A program made the position numbers and the translations under genes. 53,148 nt of DNA from Gemmatimonadota bacterium (GTDB lineage: Bacteria; Gemmatimonadota; Gemmatimonadetes; Gemmatimonadales; GWC2-71-9): assembly GCA_016713435.1 (NCBI GenBank), contig JADJPD010000046.1, forward strand, positions 1 to 53,148, read 5' to 3'. A model generated the notes under the pieces. The model was given only the letters and a program-made list of their open reading frames with translations, was not told the origin of the DNA and searched no databases. Below, in pieces: positions 15,592-25,077 of the stretch; position 1 is the first letter of the stretch; each line of letters begins with the position of its first letter.

Positions 15592-16197
15592 TCAGCGCCC
15601 ACCCATCCTCCCCAGGATCTCATCCAACGGATTCCCCCCACTCCCCCCCGCCAACTGCCCCAGCAACCCACCAAGCCCGCCCGCACCACCACCCCCGCCC
15701 CCGAGCATCCCGCCGATCAGTCCCCCGAGCCCGCCCCCACCCCCACCCCCAAGCGCCGACCCAAGCGCCCCCGCCAGCCCACCGCCACCACCCGCCCCCT
15801 GCTGCTGCTTCGCCATGAACCCCGCCAGCGCCATCGCCAGCATCGGCAGCATCTTCCGGAGCAGCGACGGATCGAGCCCCGACTGCGCCGCCGCGTGCTG
15901 CGCCACCGCCCGGCTCACCTCCTTCGACCCGAAGATCTGCCCCAGCACCGCATTCCCCTGGCCCACATCCGTCGGCGCCGGCGACAGCAGGTTGTCGAGC
16001 AGCCCACCCCCGCCCAGCTGCCCGAGCAGCGCCCCGAGCCCCTCGACGCCGCCCGCCTGCACCTGCTTCTGGAACCCCCCGAGCAGCGCCGGCCCGAGCG
16101 CCGCCGCCCCGCTCGCCACCTGCGCCTCACTCACGCCGAGTTCCTTCGCCATCGCCTGCGTCCCGCCCAGCTGGGCCAGGATGTCCGAGATCTGCAT
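15592..16197 (-). CDS. DUF937 (YidB-like) protein
   Basis: 201 residues from ATG at 16197 (MQISDILAQLGGTQAMAKELGVSEAQ), convergent with lanB. The N-terminal half has the DUF937 helical repeats (LGPALLGGFQKQVQAGGVEGL, VGQGNAVLGQIFGSKEVSRAVAQHAAAQSGLDPSLLRKMLPMLA). The C-terminal half is a Gly-rich low-complexity stretch with amphipathic GLGGLL repeats. The family is widespread and of unknown function; a YidB relative is in E. coli. The start at 16197 was preferred to one 15 bp upstream because the family begins at MQ(I/L). Confidence 0.85.
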   Translation of the reverse strand: MQISDILAQLGGTQAMAKELGVSEAQVASGAAALGPALLGGFQKQVQAGGVEGLGALLGQLGGGGLLDNLLSPAPTDVGQGNAVLGQIFGSKEVSRAVAQHAAAQSGLDPSLLRKMLPMLAMALAGFMAKQQQGAGGGGGLAGALGSALGGGGGGGLGGLIGGMLGGGGGGAGGLGGLLGQLAGGSGGNPLDEILGRMGGR

Positions 16198-16305
16198 TGG
16201 GAGTCCTCGCATTCGGGTAGTCGCGTCCCTGCCTCACACCCCAATCTGCCCCCCTCCCACCCCTCACAAAACCCACCCCTCCCCGATCCCCTATCCCCCA
16301 CGTCG

Positions 16306-16436
16306 TAGGGGCCGACCGTGGTCGGCCCTCCTCCCCTCATCCGGACCAGCGTACCGGCGGAAAGCTCGAACTCACCCCTCTCGATCTTGACTAATGGCGC
16401 GTGGAACAGGAGGGCCGACCACGGTCGGCCCCTACG
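16306..16436. repeat. inverted pair of family A palindromic repeats
   Basis: GTAGGGGCCGACC-GT-GGTCGG (from 16306), with the CCGGACCAGCG tail ending near 16351, is followed 60 bp later by the same palindrome in reverse (16409-16436, ending CCCCTACG). The two halves could fold into one long cruciform, like a REPIN. It lies between the divergent DUF937 and STAS-like genes. Confidence 0.75.
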
Positions 16437-16587
16437 AATCCCGCGCGCGGCCGTTCAATCGTCCTGCGAAACAACGTCCCCCGATGGTAATAGCCCCACC
16501 TCCACGTTTCGGCCAATACCACTTCCCTCCACCCCGCCGCATCTTCGCATACCCCCTGCCAGCTACACTCCTAGTGGCGGAGCCTTC

Positions 16588-16974
16588 GTGAGTGATGTGA
16601 TCGAGCACTGGCCCGAGATGGGCGTCACCATTGTCCACCGGATCGGCACCGAGACCGCCGGCGCCCTCGCCCGCTGCCTCGAGCGGCTCGAGGGCGCCGA
16701 GCATTGGCCGCCGGCCCGGGGCCTCCTGCTCGACCTGCGCGGCCTCCTCCTGCCGGCCGCCGTCGCCACCGCCGAGTACGTGGCGACGTACGCCCGCCTG
16801 CTCGAGCGCCCCGGCCTCCTCCGCATCGCCCTCGTCCTCGCGCTCCCCTCCCAGGCCTGGCTCGCCGAATCCCTCCGCACTCTCCTCCGCGACGACACCC
16901 GCCTCCGCGTCTTCGCCCGCTTCCCCGACGCCACCCAGTGGCTCCTCGGCCGCGAGTACGCCGGCGAGGCGTGA
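16588..16974 (+). CDS. small STAS-like protein of unknown function
   Basis: 128 residues from GTG at 16588 with GGCGGAG upstream. It begins MSDVIEHWPEMGVTIVHRIG. The order beta strand, helix (TAGALARCLERLEGAEHW), strand (RGLLLDLRGLLL), helix, strand (LRIALVLAL), helix and FARFPDATQWLLG resembles STAS/SpoIIAA-like proteins that bind lipids or regulatory partners. No catalytic motif is seen. The assignment rests on secondary-structure pattern only. The gene stands alone between two transcription-divergent or spaced neighbours. Confidence 0.55.
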   Translation: MSDVIEHWPEMGVTIVHRIGTETAGALARCLERLEGAEHWPPARGLLLDLRGLLLPAAVATAEYVATYARLLERPGLLRIALVLALPSQAWLAESLRTLLRDDTRLRVFARFPDATQWLLGREYAGEA

Positions 16975-17116
16975 GCGCGGTACACCGGGGCTGACCGCAC
17001 CCGCTATCAGGATCGTGCGCGAGCCACCGCTCGGTTTCGGCGGTTGCTGACACCGGCGCAAGCCCGCATCGTAGGGCTGCCCGCTCGTCCGCATCCCCGA
17101 TCCCGGAGCTGACCTC

Positions 17117-17725
17117 ATGCCGAGCCGTCGCTGGGCCACCGTGCTGCTGCTGGCGCTCCTCGCCCCGCCCGCCCTCGCACAGGCGGCCCCCGTCCCCCGC
17201 GCCATCCCGCTCCCCGACACCCTCGGCGCCAACTTCCCCGTCACCGACACGCTGACCGGCACCAGCGCCCCCGGCGACTACGACTTCCTCGTCGGCATGT
17301 GGCGCTTCACCTTCCAGGGCCGCCGGCGCGACGGCGCCTTCACCCAGCCCTTCACCGGCCACTGGACGTTCGCGAAGAAGCAGACGGGCGGGCGGGGCGT
17401 GCTGCTCGAGGATCACTGGCGCCCCGACGATCCCACCTCCACGTGGGACGCCGGCACCTGGACCTATCGCGCCTGGAACCCCGCGCGGAAGCTCTGGGAG
17501 ATGCAGGGCATCAACACCCAGAACGGCGCCTGGCAGCCCGGCCTCATGTGGAGCGCCGGCCCCGACCGCCTGCTCACCGAGTGGTACGGCCCCATGCTCG
17601 TCCGCTTCCGCTACTTCGCCATCGAGCCGGGCCACTTCCTCTGGCGCGCCGACGCCACCTTCGATCGCGGCCAGACCTGGATCCGCGACTACTGGACCAT
17701 GGAAGCCCACCGCATCGCCCGCTGA
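17117..17725 (+). CDS. exported DUF1579-like protein
   Basis: 202 residues with signal peptide WATVLLLALLAPPALAQA. The mature part has GDYDFLVGMWRFTFQGR, the (Y)DFLVGxW opening of DUF1579 and related lipocalin-like barrels. This is followed by alternating beta strands (GHWTFAKKQ, GTWTYRAWNPARKLWEMQGIN, RFRYFAIEPGHFLWRADATFDRGQTWIRDYWTMEAHR). Probably a small periplasmic beta barrel that binds a hydrophobic ligand; no ligand can be named. The start has good spacing and the gene is unbroken. Confidence 0.65.
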   Translation: MPSRRWATVLLLALLAPPALAQAAPVPRAIPLPDTLGANFPVTDTLTGTSAPGDYDFLVGMWRFTFQGRRRDGAFTQPFTGHWTFAKKQTGGRGVLLEDHWRPDDPTSTWDAGTWTYRAWNPARKLWEMQGINTQNGAWQPGLMWSAGPDRLLTEWYGPMLVRFRYFAIEPGHFLWRADATFDRGQTWIRDYWTMEAHRIAR

Positions 17726-17731
17726 CGCCGC

Positions 17732-17766
17732 GGGGCGGCGCCGCTCACTTCCCGCGTCGCCGCCCC
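17732..17766 (+). terminator. terminator-like hairpin
   Basis: GGGGCGGCG (17732-17740) pairs with CGCCGCCCC (17758-17766) immediately after the stop of the DUF1579-like gene and 20 bp before the next start. No T run. Confidence 0.35.
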
Positions 17767-17786
17767 CGTGATACGCTTCTCCCGCC

Positions 17787-19154
17787 ATGACCGACGCCGC
17801 TCCGCCCGCGCCGCTGCCGCCACCCCCGCCCGCGCGGGCCCTCCCCCCCGCGCCCAACGAAGCCGAGCGCGAGGCGCGCCTCGCCGTCATGCGGCGGCGC
17901 GCCACCGGGCTCCTCGTCGCCGCCGTCGCCATCTACGTGGCCGCGCGCTGGTACGAGAATGCCTATCCCTGGGTGGGCTTCGTCCGCGCCATGGCCGAGG
18001 CGTCCGTCGTCGGCGGCCTCGCCGACTGGTTCGCCGTGACCGCCCTCTTCCGCCACCCCCTCGGCATCCCCATCCCCCACACGGCCATCATCCCGAACCA
18101 GAAGGAACGGATCGGCCGGGTGCTCGGCAACTTCTTCCAGAACCACTTCCTCGCCCGCGAGGTGGTGATCCTGGAGGTGCGCCGCCTGCAGCTGTCGGAA
18201 CGCATCGCCCGCTGGATGAGCGACCTCGACAACAGCCGCCGCATCGCCCGCCAGATGGCCACCGGCCTCGCCACCGCGCTCGAGGGCATCCCCGAGCAGG
18301 AGGTGAAGGACCTCATCCGCCGCAACGCCATCAGCGGCCTCGAGCGCACCAAGGTGGCCCCGATCGTCGGCAACCTCCTCGCCCTCGTCACCAGCGACCG
18401 CCGCCACCAGGAACTGCTCGATGAAGTGGTGCGCATGCTCGCCCGCGGCCTCGCCGAGAACCGCGACCTGATCGGCTCCCGCATCCGCGAGCGGAGCCCC
18501 TGGTGGGTGCCGGGCGCCGTGGACCAGGCCGTCGTCAGCCAGCTCATCAAGGCGCTCGAGAACCTGCTGCGCGAGATCCAGCTGGACCCGTTCCATCCGC
18601 TGCGCCACAAGTTCGACCTCGCCGTCGCCGACTACATCGAGAAGCTCCGCACCTCGCCCGAAGTGGGCGCCAAGGCCGACGCCATCAAGTCGCAGATCCT
18701 CACCGACGCCGTGGTGGAGGAGTTCATCGCCGACGTCTGGGGCTCGCTGCACCGCTCCGTCGCCCGCTACCGCGAGGAGCCGGGCGCCGACGCCCCCGAG
18801 GCGCTGGCCCGCGCCATCAGCGCCGCCGGCCAGTCCCTCCTCGACAACGAGCAGCAGCGCCACGAGCTCGAGGAGTTCCTCACCGGCCTCATCGCCTCCG
18901 CCGCCGAGCAGAACCGCCAGAAAGTGGCCGACCTCATCGCCCGCACCATCAGCGCCTGGGATCCCGCGGTGGCCTCCCGCCGCCTCGAGCTCGCCCTCGG
19001 CACACGGCACCTCGTGGGTGGCCGCCTCCTCATCCACGCGACCTCTTCAGTAGCCATCCGCACGCCGTCGCGCGCACCGCCACCTGCCCCTGCGCCTGCG
19101 CCGCCTCTTCCTGCGCGATCGCCGCCCGGATCCGCGCCGCCACGAACTTGCTGA
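17787..19154 (+). CDS. DUF445 membrane protein, C-terminus probably altered by indels
   Basis: The family pattern is clear: TM near residues 32-50 (ATGLLVAAVAIYVAARWYE), then ASVVGGLADWFAVTALFRHPLGIPIPHTAIIPNQKERIGRVLGNFFQNHFL, then long helical stretches and KLRTSPEVGAKADAIKSQI. DUF445 proteins are inner-membrane proteins of unknown role. They usually end with a second TM after IRINGTLVGGLVG. Here only LALGTRHLVGGRLLIHA is seen, about ten residues short, and the frame then runs 100 bp into the convergent radical SAM gene. A small deletion or frameshift near 19000-19015 is likely, with the real stop near 19050. Confidence 0.85.
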   Translation: MTDAAPPAPLPPPPPARALPPAPNEAEREARLAVMRRRATGLLVAAVAIYVAARWYENAYPWVGFVRAMAEASVVGGLADWFAVTALFRHPLGIPIPHTAIIPNQKERIGRVLGNFFQNHFLAREVVILEVRRLQLSERIARWMSDLDNSRRIARQMATGLATALEGIPEQEVKDLIRRNAISGLERTKVAPIVGNLLALVTSDRRHQELLDEVVRMLARGLAENRDLIGSRIRERSPWWVPGAVDQAVVSQLIKALENLLREIQLDPFHPLRHKFDLAVADYIEKLRTSPEVGAKADAIKSQILTDAVVEEFIADVWGSLHRSVARYREEPGADAPEALARAISAAGQSLLDNEQQRHELEEFLTGLIASAAEQNRQKVADLIARTISAWDPAVASRRLELALGTRHLVGGRLLIHATSSVAIRTPSRAPPPAPAPAPPLPARSPPGSAPPRTC

Positions 19155-20646
19155 ACGGCCCGAAGTGCACGTACAGCCCGATCATGTCGCCGGTGAGCCG
19201 GATGGACCGCGGATTGGCGATGAGCCCGCCCAGGAACGTCCGCCAGAACGGCCCCCGCGTCGCGCCGTCCTTGGTGAAGATCCACGCCATCCGCAGGAAC
19301 CCCTTGAACTCGAGCGCCCAGCGCGAGAAGCTCGGCTTGAACTTCCGCTTGGAGCTGTCGAGCTGCCGCGCCACCCGCGCCACCCGCCCGAAGTACGCCT
19401 CCGGCTCGTACACCGTCTCGATCACCTGCAGGTAGTCGCGCAGGATGTCCAGCTTGGGGCGGAGCGAGTCGTAGTTGATGCCGGCGGTGCACTGGTCGCC
19501 GATGCCGTCGGGCTGCATGTCGGAGCCCTCGTGCAGGCGGCCCTCGCTCTTCAGGCGCCGGGTGAGCTGGGTGTTGGGGAGCGCGTAGAGCAGCCCCACC
19601 ATCGCCGCCGGGATGCTCGTGTCCTCGATGCACCCGACGATCCCCTTCGCCACGCCGCTCTTCTCGGAGTCGAAGCCGAGGATGAACCCCGCGTTCACGA
19701 AGAAGCCGTGCGCGTACATCTTCTGGATGCTCTCGGCGAGGGACCGCCGCGTGTTCTGCTTCTTCTGCGTCTGCTTGAGCGTCTCCTCGTCCGGGCTTTC
19801 GATCCCCACGAACACCGCGAAGAAGCCCACCTCCTGCATCAGCCGCATCAGCTCCTCGTCGTCCGCCAGGTTCACCGACGCCTCGGTGGTGAACTCGAAC
19901 GGCCAGTCGCGCTGCTCCAGCCAGGCCTTGAGGTGCGGCAGGAACTGCTTCACCAGCTTCTTGTTGCCGATGAAGTTGTCGTCGACGAGATCGACGTGCC
20001 CGCGGTAGCCCAGGTCGTAGAGCCGCTGCAGCTCCGCCAGCATCTGCTCCGTCCCCTTGGCCCGCGGCACCCGGCCGAAGAGCTCGATGATGTCGCAGAA
20101 TTCGCAGTTGAACGGGCAGCCGCGGCACCACTGCACGCCGATGTGGTTGTAGCGGTCGAACTTGAGCAGGTCGAAGCGGGGCAGGGGACTGGTGCTGACG
20201 TCGGCCTTCTGCTCGCTCTGGTAGATGTGCTGCGCCTCGCCGGCGGCCAGGTCCGTGAGGAAGGGCGGCAGCGTCACCTCCGCCTCACCCAGGATCAGGT
20301 GCTGCGCTTCATTATAGAGGTGCGGGCTGGAGGTGGCGTCGGGGCCGCCCACCACCACCGTCTTCCCCATGGCGCGCGCCTTCCGGATGAGCGCCAGGCA
20401 GTCGAGCTGCTGCGGCAGCATCCCCCCGGTGAAGACCATGTCCGCCCAGCCGAGGTCGGCATCGGTGAGCGTGTCCACGTTGCGGTCCACCAGGCGGAGC
20501 TCCCAGTCCTTCGGGAGCATGGCCGCCACGGTCACGAGGCCGAGCGGCGCCGCCGGGTAGCGGGCGTCGATGAGGGCGCAGGTGTCGCGGTAGTTCCAGA
20601 ACGACTGCGAGCGGAACTCCGGGTACACCAGGAGAACGCGGGGCAT
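19030..20646 (-). CDS. B12-binding-type radical SAM protein (DUF4070-like)
   Basis: 538 residues from ATG at 20646 (MPRVLLVYPEFRSQSFWNY). The N-terminal Rossmann-like cobalamin-binding domain covers residues 1-150 (APLGLVTVAAMLP, VVVGGPDATSSPH). The radical SAM core has CRGCPFNCEFC, which contains the CxxxCxxC cluster motif, followed by GYRGHVDLVDDNFIGNKK and FVGIESPDEETL. The C-terminal DUF4070-type region carries NPRSIRLTGDMIGLYVHFGPFSKFVA. Relatives act in hopanoid, lipid or pigment modification; the substrate here cannot be named. The 3' end overlaps the convergent DUF445 frame by about 125 bp, largely because that frame is damaged. Confidence 0.88.
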   Translation of the reverse strand: MPRVLLVYPEFRSQSFWNYRDTCALIDARYPAAPLGLVTVAAMLPKDWELRLVDRNVDTLTDADLGWADMVFTGGMLPQQLDCLALIRKARAMGKTVVVGGPDATSSPHLYNEAQHLILGEAEVTLPPFLTDLAAGEAQHIYQSEQKADVSTSPLPRFDLLKFDRYNHIGVQWCRGCPFNCEFCDIIELFGRVPRAKGTEQMLAELQRLYDLGYRGHVDLVDDNFIGNKKLVKQFLPHLKAWLEQRDWPFEFTTEASVNLADDEELMRLMQEVGFFAVFVGIESPDEETLKQTQKKQNTRRSLAESIQKMYAHGFFVNAGFILGFDSEKSGVAKGIVGCIEDTSIPAAMVGLLYALPNTQLTRRLKSEGRLHEGSDMQPDGIGDQCTAGINYDSLRPKLDILRDYLQVIETVYEPEAYFGRVARVARQLDSSKRKFKPSFSRWALEFKGFLRMAWIFTKDGATRGPFWRTFLGGLIANPRSIRLTGDMIGLYVHFGPFSKFVAARIRAAIAQEEAAQAQGQVAVRATACGWLLKRSRG

Positions 20647-20901
20647 TGGACCTCGGTTGTCAGGGCGGGAGGTGCTAGGGCAACCTACCGCCCTCGCAGG
20701 GTTCTCGCCATGCCCCCGTCAGGGGCACTCACCCCGCCGCCACAACCTGCGACACCCGCCGCCTCGCCCCGGAGTGTCCGGAATCACACCGTGCGGCGGG
20801 TCACACGGGCGTCGTCCACGCCTCCAGATGCGCGGGGCGACGGGGCTGCCGCCCGGAGCTGGCCCCAGCCACCCGCGCCCGGCCAGCAACAGGTGGTCAT
20901 C

Positions 20902-22770
20902 GTGCCCTCTCGCGCCGTCGTGCCAGTCCCCGCCCCTGCCTCCCGCCGGGGCCGGGCCGCGCCCGCCGGCGCACTCGCGCTGGCCCTCCTCCTCGCCGCC
21001 TGCGGCGACCGCGAGCCCCCGCTCCCCATCAGCCAGCTCCACGCCGATACCGCCGCGCCTGCCCCCGCCCAGCCCGGCGCCCCGAAGCCCGGCGAGTGGA
21101 CCCTCCCCGGCCGCGACTACGCCAACACCCGCTACAGCCCCCTCGCCGAGATCACGGCCGCCAACGCGAAGAACCTGCGCGTGGCCTGGAGCTTCTCCAC
21201 CGGCATCAACCGCGGCCACGAGGGCCAGCCGCTGGTGGTGGACAACACGATGTACGTCGTGACGCCGCACCCCAACATCGTCTACGCCATCGACCTCCGG
21301 CATCCCGGCGGCCCGCTCAAGTGGACCTACCGCCCGCCCACCGATCCCGCCGCCCAGGGCGTCGCCTGCTGCGACGTGGTGAACCGCGGCGCCTCCTACG
21401 CCGACGGCAAGCTCGTCTTCAACCGCCTCGACAACGTCACCGTCGCCCTCGACGCCAAGTCCGGCAAGGTGGCCTGGGAACGCAAGCTCGGCGACATCAC
21501 CCGCGGCGAGACCATGACCATGGCCCCGCTCATCGTCGACGGCCTCGTCTACGTCGGCAACTCCGGCGGCGAGCTCGGCGTGCGCGGCTGGATCACCGCC
21601 CTTCACCTCAATGACGGCAGCATCGCCTGGCAGGCCTACAACACCGGCCCCGACACGGACGTGAAGATCGGCCCCCGCTTCCAGCCCGCCTACGACTGGC
21701 TCAGGAAGAAGGACCTTGGCGTCTCCACCTGGTCCGGCGACCAGTGGAAGCTCGGCGGCGGCAGCGTCTGGGGCTGGATCAGCTACGACCCTGAGCTCGG
21801 CCAGATCTACTACGGCTCCGGCAACCCCGGCGTCTGGAACCCCGACATGCGCCCCGGTGACAACCTCTGGTCCACCGCCAGCTTCGCCCGCGACGCGAAG
21901 ACCGGCGAGGCCATCTGGGCCTACGTCACCACCCCGCACGACGAGTGGGACTACGACGACATCAACGAGCACATCCCCTTCGACACCGAGATCAACGGCA
22001 AGCCCATCAAGGCACTGCTGCAGTTCGGGCGCACCGGCTACGTCTACCTCTACGACCGCACCAACGGCCGCCTGCTGAACGCCACGCCCTTCCAGCACCT
22101 CAACTGGGCCAGCGGCATCGACATGACCACGGGCCGCCCCATCGAGGTGGAGGCGAAGCGCACCCACCAGGGCGAGAACGTCACCGACATCTGCCCCGCC
22201 GCCACCGGCGCCAAGGACCAGCAGCCCGCCGCCTACTCCCTCAAGAGTCACCTCTTCTACAGCCCCGGCACCAACCTCTGCATGGACTACAAGGCGCTGT
22301 CCACCGGCTACATCATGGGCACCCCCTACCTCGGCGCCGAGGTGGTGATGTACGCGGGGCCGGGCGGGCACCGCGGGGAGTTCTTCGCGTGGGATCCCGT
22401 CGCGGCGAGGAAGGTGTGGAGCATCAAGGAGCGCTTCCCCGTCTGGAGCGGCGCCCTCGTCACCGCCGGCGACGTGGTGTTCTACGGCACCATGGACGGC
22501 TGGGTGAAGGCCGTGGACGCCCGCGACGGCACCGTGCTCTGGCAGCAGCGCGTGAGCTCCGGCGTGATCGGCAACTTCATGACGTACCTCGGCCCCGACG
22601 GGAAGCAGTACGTGGCCGTCTCCGCCGGCGTCGGCGGCTGGGCCGGTGCCGTGGCCCTCGGCCTCTCCCCGTCCGATCCCACCGGCGCGCTCGGCTTCGT
22701 CAACGCCATGCAGGATCTGCCGCAGTACACCACCCCGGGCGGGACGCTCTATGTCTTTGCCCTTCCTTGA
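20902..22770 (+). CDS. PQQ-dependent alcohol dehydrogenase, lanthanide-type (XoxF/ExaF-like)
   Basis: 622 residues from GTG at 20902 with AGGTGG upstream. The lipoprotein signal is GALALALLLAACGD, so the enzyme is membrane-anchored in the periplasm. The vicinal disulphide is C156-C157 (GVACCDVVNRG). Propeller blades follow with repeated W-motifs. HDEWDYDD places the catalytic Asp350 followed two residues later by Asp352. This DxD is the established marker for lanthanide-dependent PQQ dehydrogenases, whereas calcium MxaF has Ala there. The enzyme oxidises a primary alcohol and passes electrons to cytochrome c. The next genes are XoxJ-like and a cytochrome c, then an oxidase. Methanol versus ethanol preference cannot be read from sequence. 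Confidence 0.9.
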   Translation: MPSRAVVPVPAPASRRGRAAPAGALALALLLAACGDREPPLPISQLHADTAAPAPAQPGAPKPGEWTLPGRDYANTRYSPLAEITAANAKNLRVAWSFSTGINRGHEGQPLVVDNTMYVVTPHPNIVYAIDLRHPGGPLKWTYRPPTDPAAQGVACCDVVNRGASYADGKLVFNRLDNVTVALDAKSGKVAWERKLGDITRGETMTMAPLIVDGLVYVGNSGGELGVRGWITALHLNDGSIAWQAYNTGPDTDVKIGPRFQPAYDWLRKKDLGVSTWSGDQWKLGGGSVWGWISYDPELGQIYYGSGNPGVWNPDMRPGDNLWSTASFARDAKTGEAIWAYVTTPHDEWDYDDINEHIPFDTEINGKPIKALLQFGRTGYVYLYDRTNGRLLNATPFQHLNWASGIDMTTGRPIEVEAKRTHQGENVTDICPAATGAKDQQPAAYSLKSHLFYSPGTNLCMDYKALSTGYIMGTPYLGAEVVMYAGPGGHRGEFFAWDPVAARKVWSIKERFPVWSGALVTAGDVVFYGTMDGWVKAVDARDGTVLWQQRVSSGVIGNFMTYLGPDGKQYVAVSAGVGGWAGAVALGLSPSDPTGALGFVNAMQDLPQYTTPGGTLYVFALP

Positions 22771-23574
22771 GCTCCTGGTGGTGCTCGCGGCGCCGTTCCC
22801 CGGCCCCCTCCGCGTCTGCGCCGACCCGGCCAACCTCCCCTTCTCGAGCCGCCGCCGCGACGGCTTCGAGAACCGCATCGCCGAGGTGCTGGCGCGCGAG
22901 CCAACACGGTGCCGGAATACACCTGGTGGCCGGGTAAGCGCGGCTTCCTCAAGAACACCCTGCTCGCCCACCGCTGCGACGTGGTGATCGGCATGCCGGC
23001 CGGCACGGAGCAGGTGCGCACCCTGGCCCCCTACTACAGCTCCACCTACGTCTTCGTCACCCGGGAGGGCCGCCACGCGGTGCGCTCCTTCGACGATCCC
23101 GCGCTGGCGCGCCTGAAGATCGGCGTCCCCGTCATCGGCGACGACTACGCCAACCCGCCCCCGCTCCAGGCACTGGCGCGCCGCGGCATCACCCGGAACG
23201 TCACCGGCGTCCCCGTCTACGTCGCCGCCGGCGAGCCGTCGCCCGCGGAGCGCCTGACACGGGCGGTGGCCCGTGGCGAGCTGGACGTGGCCATTCTCTG
23301 GGGACCGGCCGCCGGCTGGTACGCCTCGCGCGCGAGCCCCAGGGTCACGGTGACGCCCGTGCACCCCGCCGCGGACCGCGGCCTGCCGTTCACCTTCGCC
23401 ATCGCCCTCGCGGTCCGCCCCGAGGACGACGAGCTGGCCAGCCGCCTCGATGCCGCCCTCTCCCGCCGGGCCAGCGAGGTGCGCGAGATCCTCGAGAGCT
23501 ACGCCGTCCCGCTCGTCGGCACCCCGCTCGCGAGCACCCCCTGCGACTCGGAGGCGCCATGCGGCGCACGCTGA
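22751..23574 (+). CDS. xoxJ: XoxJ-like periplasmic binding protein, frameshifted
   Basis: Starts ATG 22751, overlapping the dehydrogenase by 20 bp. It begins with a hydrophobic export segment and LRVCADPANLPFSSRRRDGFENRIAEVLARE. The frame breaks near 22905 and resumes with VPEYTWWPGKRGFLKNTLLAHRCDVVIGMPAGTEQV, continuing to 23574. This pattern is the quinoprotein-dehydrogenase-associated putative substrate-binding protein (TIGR03871), called XoxJ beside XoxF, thought to help activate the dehydrogenase or deliver PQQ. About 270 residues when joined. The lost bases lie in a GC-rich run, so a sequencing error is likely. Confidence 0.8.
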
Positions 23575-24068
23575 TCCTCCTGCTCCTTGCCGCCTGCAAC
23601 CGCGGCGCCCCCGCCACCAGCAACGATCCCGAGGGCCTCGGCGCCGGGGGCGGCACCGGCCATGAGCGCGCCGTGGCCACCCGCCGCGCCTCCGGCGCGG
23701 GCGTGGTGCCCGGCATCCATCCCGCCACCGCGTGGGACATCGGCGCCAATCCCTACACCGGAAACAAGGACGCCATCGCCGCGGGGCGGGGCCTCTTCGT
23801 GAGCATGAACTGCGCGGGCTGCCACTCCGGCTACGCCGGCGGCGGCATGGGCCCGAGCCTGCGCGACTCGCTCTGGATCCACGGCGGCTCCGACGCCCAG
23901 GTCTACGCCTCCATCGCCGAAGGCCGCGCCAACGGCATGCCCGCCTGGGGCGCCATGCTCCCACCCGACCAGATCTGGCGCATCGTCGCCTACCTCCGCA
24001 CCCTCGGCACCGACGCCGAGCCGGACCCGCCGCCCGACGCGACGATCTTCATGCGGCACAAGCCATGA
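23559..24068 (+). CDS. lipoprotein cytochrome c (XoxG-like electron acceptor)
   Basis: 169 residues from ATG 23559, overlapping xoxJ by 16 bp. The signal TLILLLLAACNR has a lipobox. The single haem site is CAGCH (Cys85, Cys88, His89). A Met ligand is plausible in GMPAWGAMLPPDQIWRIVAYLRTL. The region before the haem, HPATAWDIGANPYTGNKDAIAAGRGLF, resembles cytochromes cL/c550 that accept electrons from PQQ dehydrogenases. Its stop overlaps the next start as ATGA, so it is coupled to oxidase subunit II and probably feeds it. Confidence 0.85.
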   Translation: MRRTLILLLLAACNRGAPATSNDPEGLGAGGGTGHERAVATRRASGAGVVPGIHPATAWDIGANPYTGNKDAIAAGRGLFVSMNCAGCHSGYAGGGMGPSLRDSLWIHGGSDAQVYASIAEGRANGMPAWGAMLPPDQIWRIVAYLRTLGTDAEPDPPPDATIFMRHKP

Positions 24069-25069
24069 TCCCCGCGCGTCGCCTCGGCCTGCTCCTGCTC
24101 GTGGCCGCACCCGGCTGCGCCGGCCCCCGCAACTACCTCGGCGCCACCGGCGGCCCCATCGCCGGGAAGCTGGCCGGCTTCGGCTGGGTGGTGCTCGGCG
24201 TGGCCCTGGCGGTGGTGGTGGCGGTGACGGGGCTGCTCGTGGCGGCCATCGCGCGCCACCGGCACGAGCCTGAAGCCGGCGGTGAGCCCCGCCGCCGCGG
24301 CCGCGGGCTCGGCTGGATCCATTGGGGCGGGATGATCATCCCCACCGTGATCCTGGTGCTGCTCTTCTTCCAGTCGCTCGGCCTGCTCGAGCAGCTCGCC
24401 GCCGCGCCCCGCGCCCGCGTCACCATCCGCCTCACCAGCCACCGCTGGTGGTGGGACGCCACCTACCTGGCGCAGGACGGGCGCACTTTGATCCCGACCG
24501 CCAACGTCCTCCACATCCCCGCCGGCGAGCCGGTGCGCCTCGAGCTCGAGACCGCCGATGTGATCCACAGCTTCTGGATCCCCGCCCTGGCCGGCAAGAC
24601 CGACCTGGTGCCCGGCCAGCACAACGCCACCTGGATCCAGGCCGATACCCCCGGCACCTACGGCGGCCAGTGCGGCGAGTACTGCGGGCAGCAGCACGCC
24701 AACATGATGCTGACGGTCATCGCGGAGCCGAGGGCGGAGTACGAGCGGTGGCTGGCGGCGGAGGCGGCGCCGGCCGTGGAGCCGGCGGGCGGTGCGGCCG
24801 CGGAGGGCGCGGCGGTGTTCGCGGGGCGGGCGTGCGCCGGGTGCCACACCATCCGCGGCACCATGGCGCGCGGGCGCGTGGGGCCCGACCTCACCCACCT
24901 GGCACGCCGGCCCACCCTGGCCGCCGGCCTCCTCGCCAACTCGCCCGCCAACCTCGCCACGTGGATCGCCGCGCCCCAGGCGGTGAAGCCCGGCGCCCAG
25001 ATGCCGCACGTGCCGCTTCCCGCCGACGAGCTGCAGGCGCTCCTCGCCTACCTCCAGAGCCTCCAGTAG
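24065..25069 (+). CDS. coxB: cytochrome c oxidase subunit II with fused cytochrome c
   Basis: 334 residues. The export signal contains a possible lipobox (LLLLVAAPGCAG). Two TM helices follow (FGWVVLGVALAVVVAVTGLLVAAI and WGGMIIPTVILVLLFFQSLGLL). The cupredoxin domain contains HRWWWDATY, IHSFWIPALAGKTDLVPG and the CuA site CGEYCGQQHANM. A C-terminal cytochrome c domain has CAGCH and ends with ALLAYLQSLQ. This caa3-type layout takes electrons directly from soluble or anchored cytochrome c, here most likely the protein encoded just upstream. The start overlaps the previous stop by 4 bp. Confidence 0.93.
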   Translation: MIPARRLGLLLLVAAPGCAGPRNYLGATGGPIAGKLAGFGWVVLGVALAVVVAVTGLLVAAIARHRHEPEAGGEPRRRGRGLGWIHWGGMIIPTVILVLLFFQSLGLLEQLAAAPRARVTIRLTSHRWWWDATYLAQDGRTLIPTANVLHIPAGEPVRLELETADVIHSFWIPALAGKTDLVPGQHNATWIQADTPGTYGGQCGEYCGQQHANMMLTVIAEPRAEYERWLAAEAAPAVEPAGGAAAEGAAVFAGRACAGCHTIRGTMARGRVGPDLTHLARRPTLAAGLLANSPANLATWIAAPQAVKPGAQMPHVPLPADELQALLAYLQSLQ

Positions 25070-25077
25070 GAGTGAAC

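Noticed and set aside
20902..22770. Naming the dehydrogenase xoxF with methanol as substrate
   Set aside because: The DxD motif shows lanthanide type, but ExaF/PedH-type ethanol enzymes share it.
20719..23964. A 1081-residue open frame on the minus strand opposite the PQQ dehydrogenase
   Set aside because: Compositionally an antisense shadow; the plus strand carries all family motifs.
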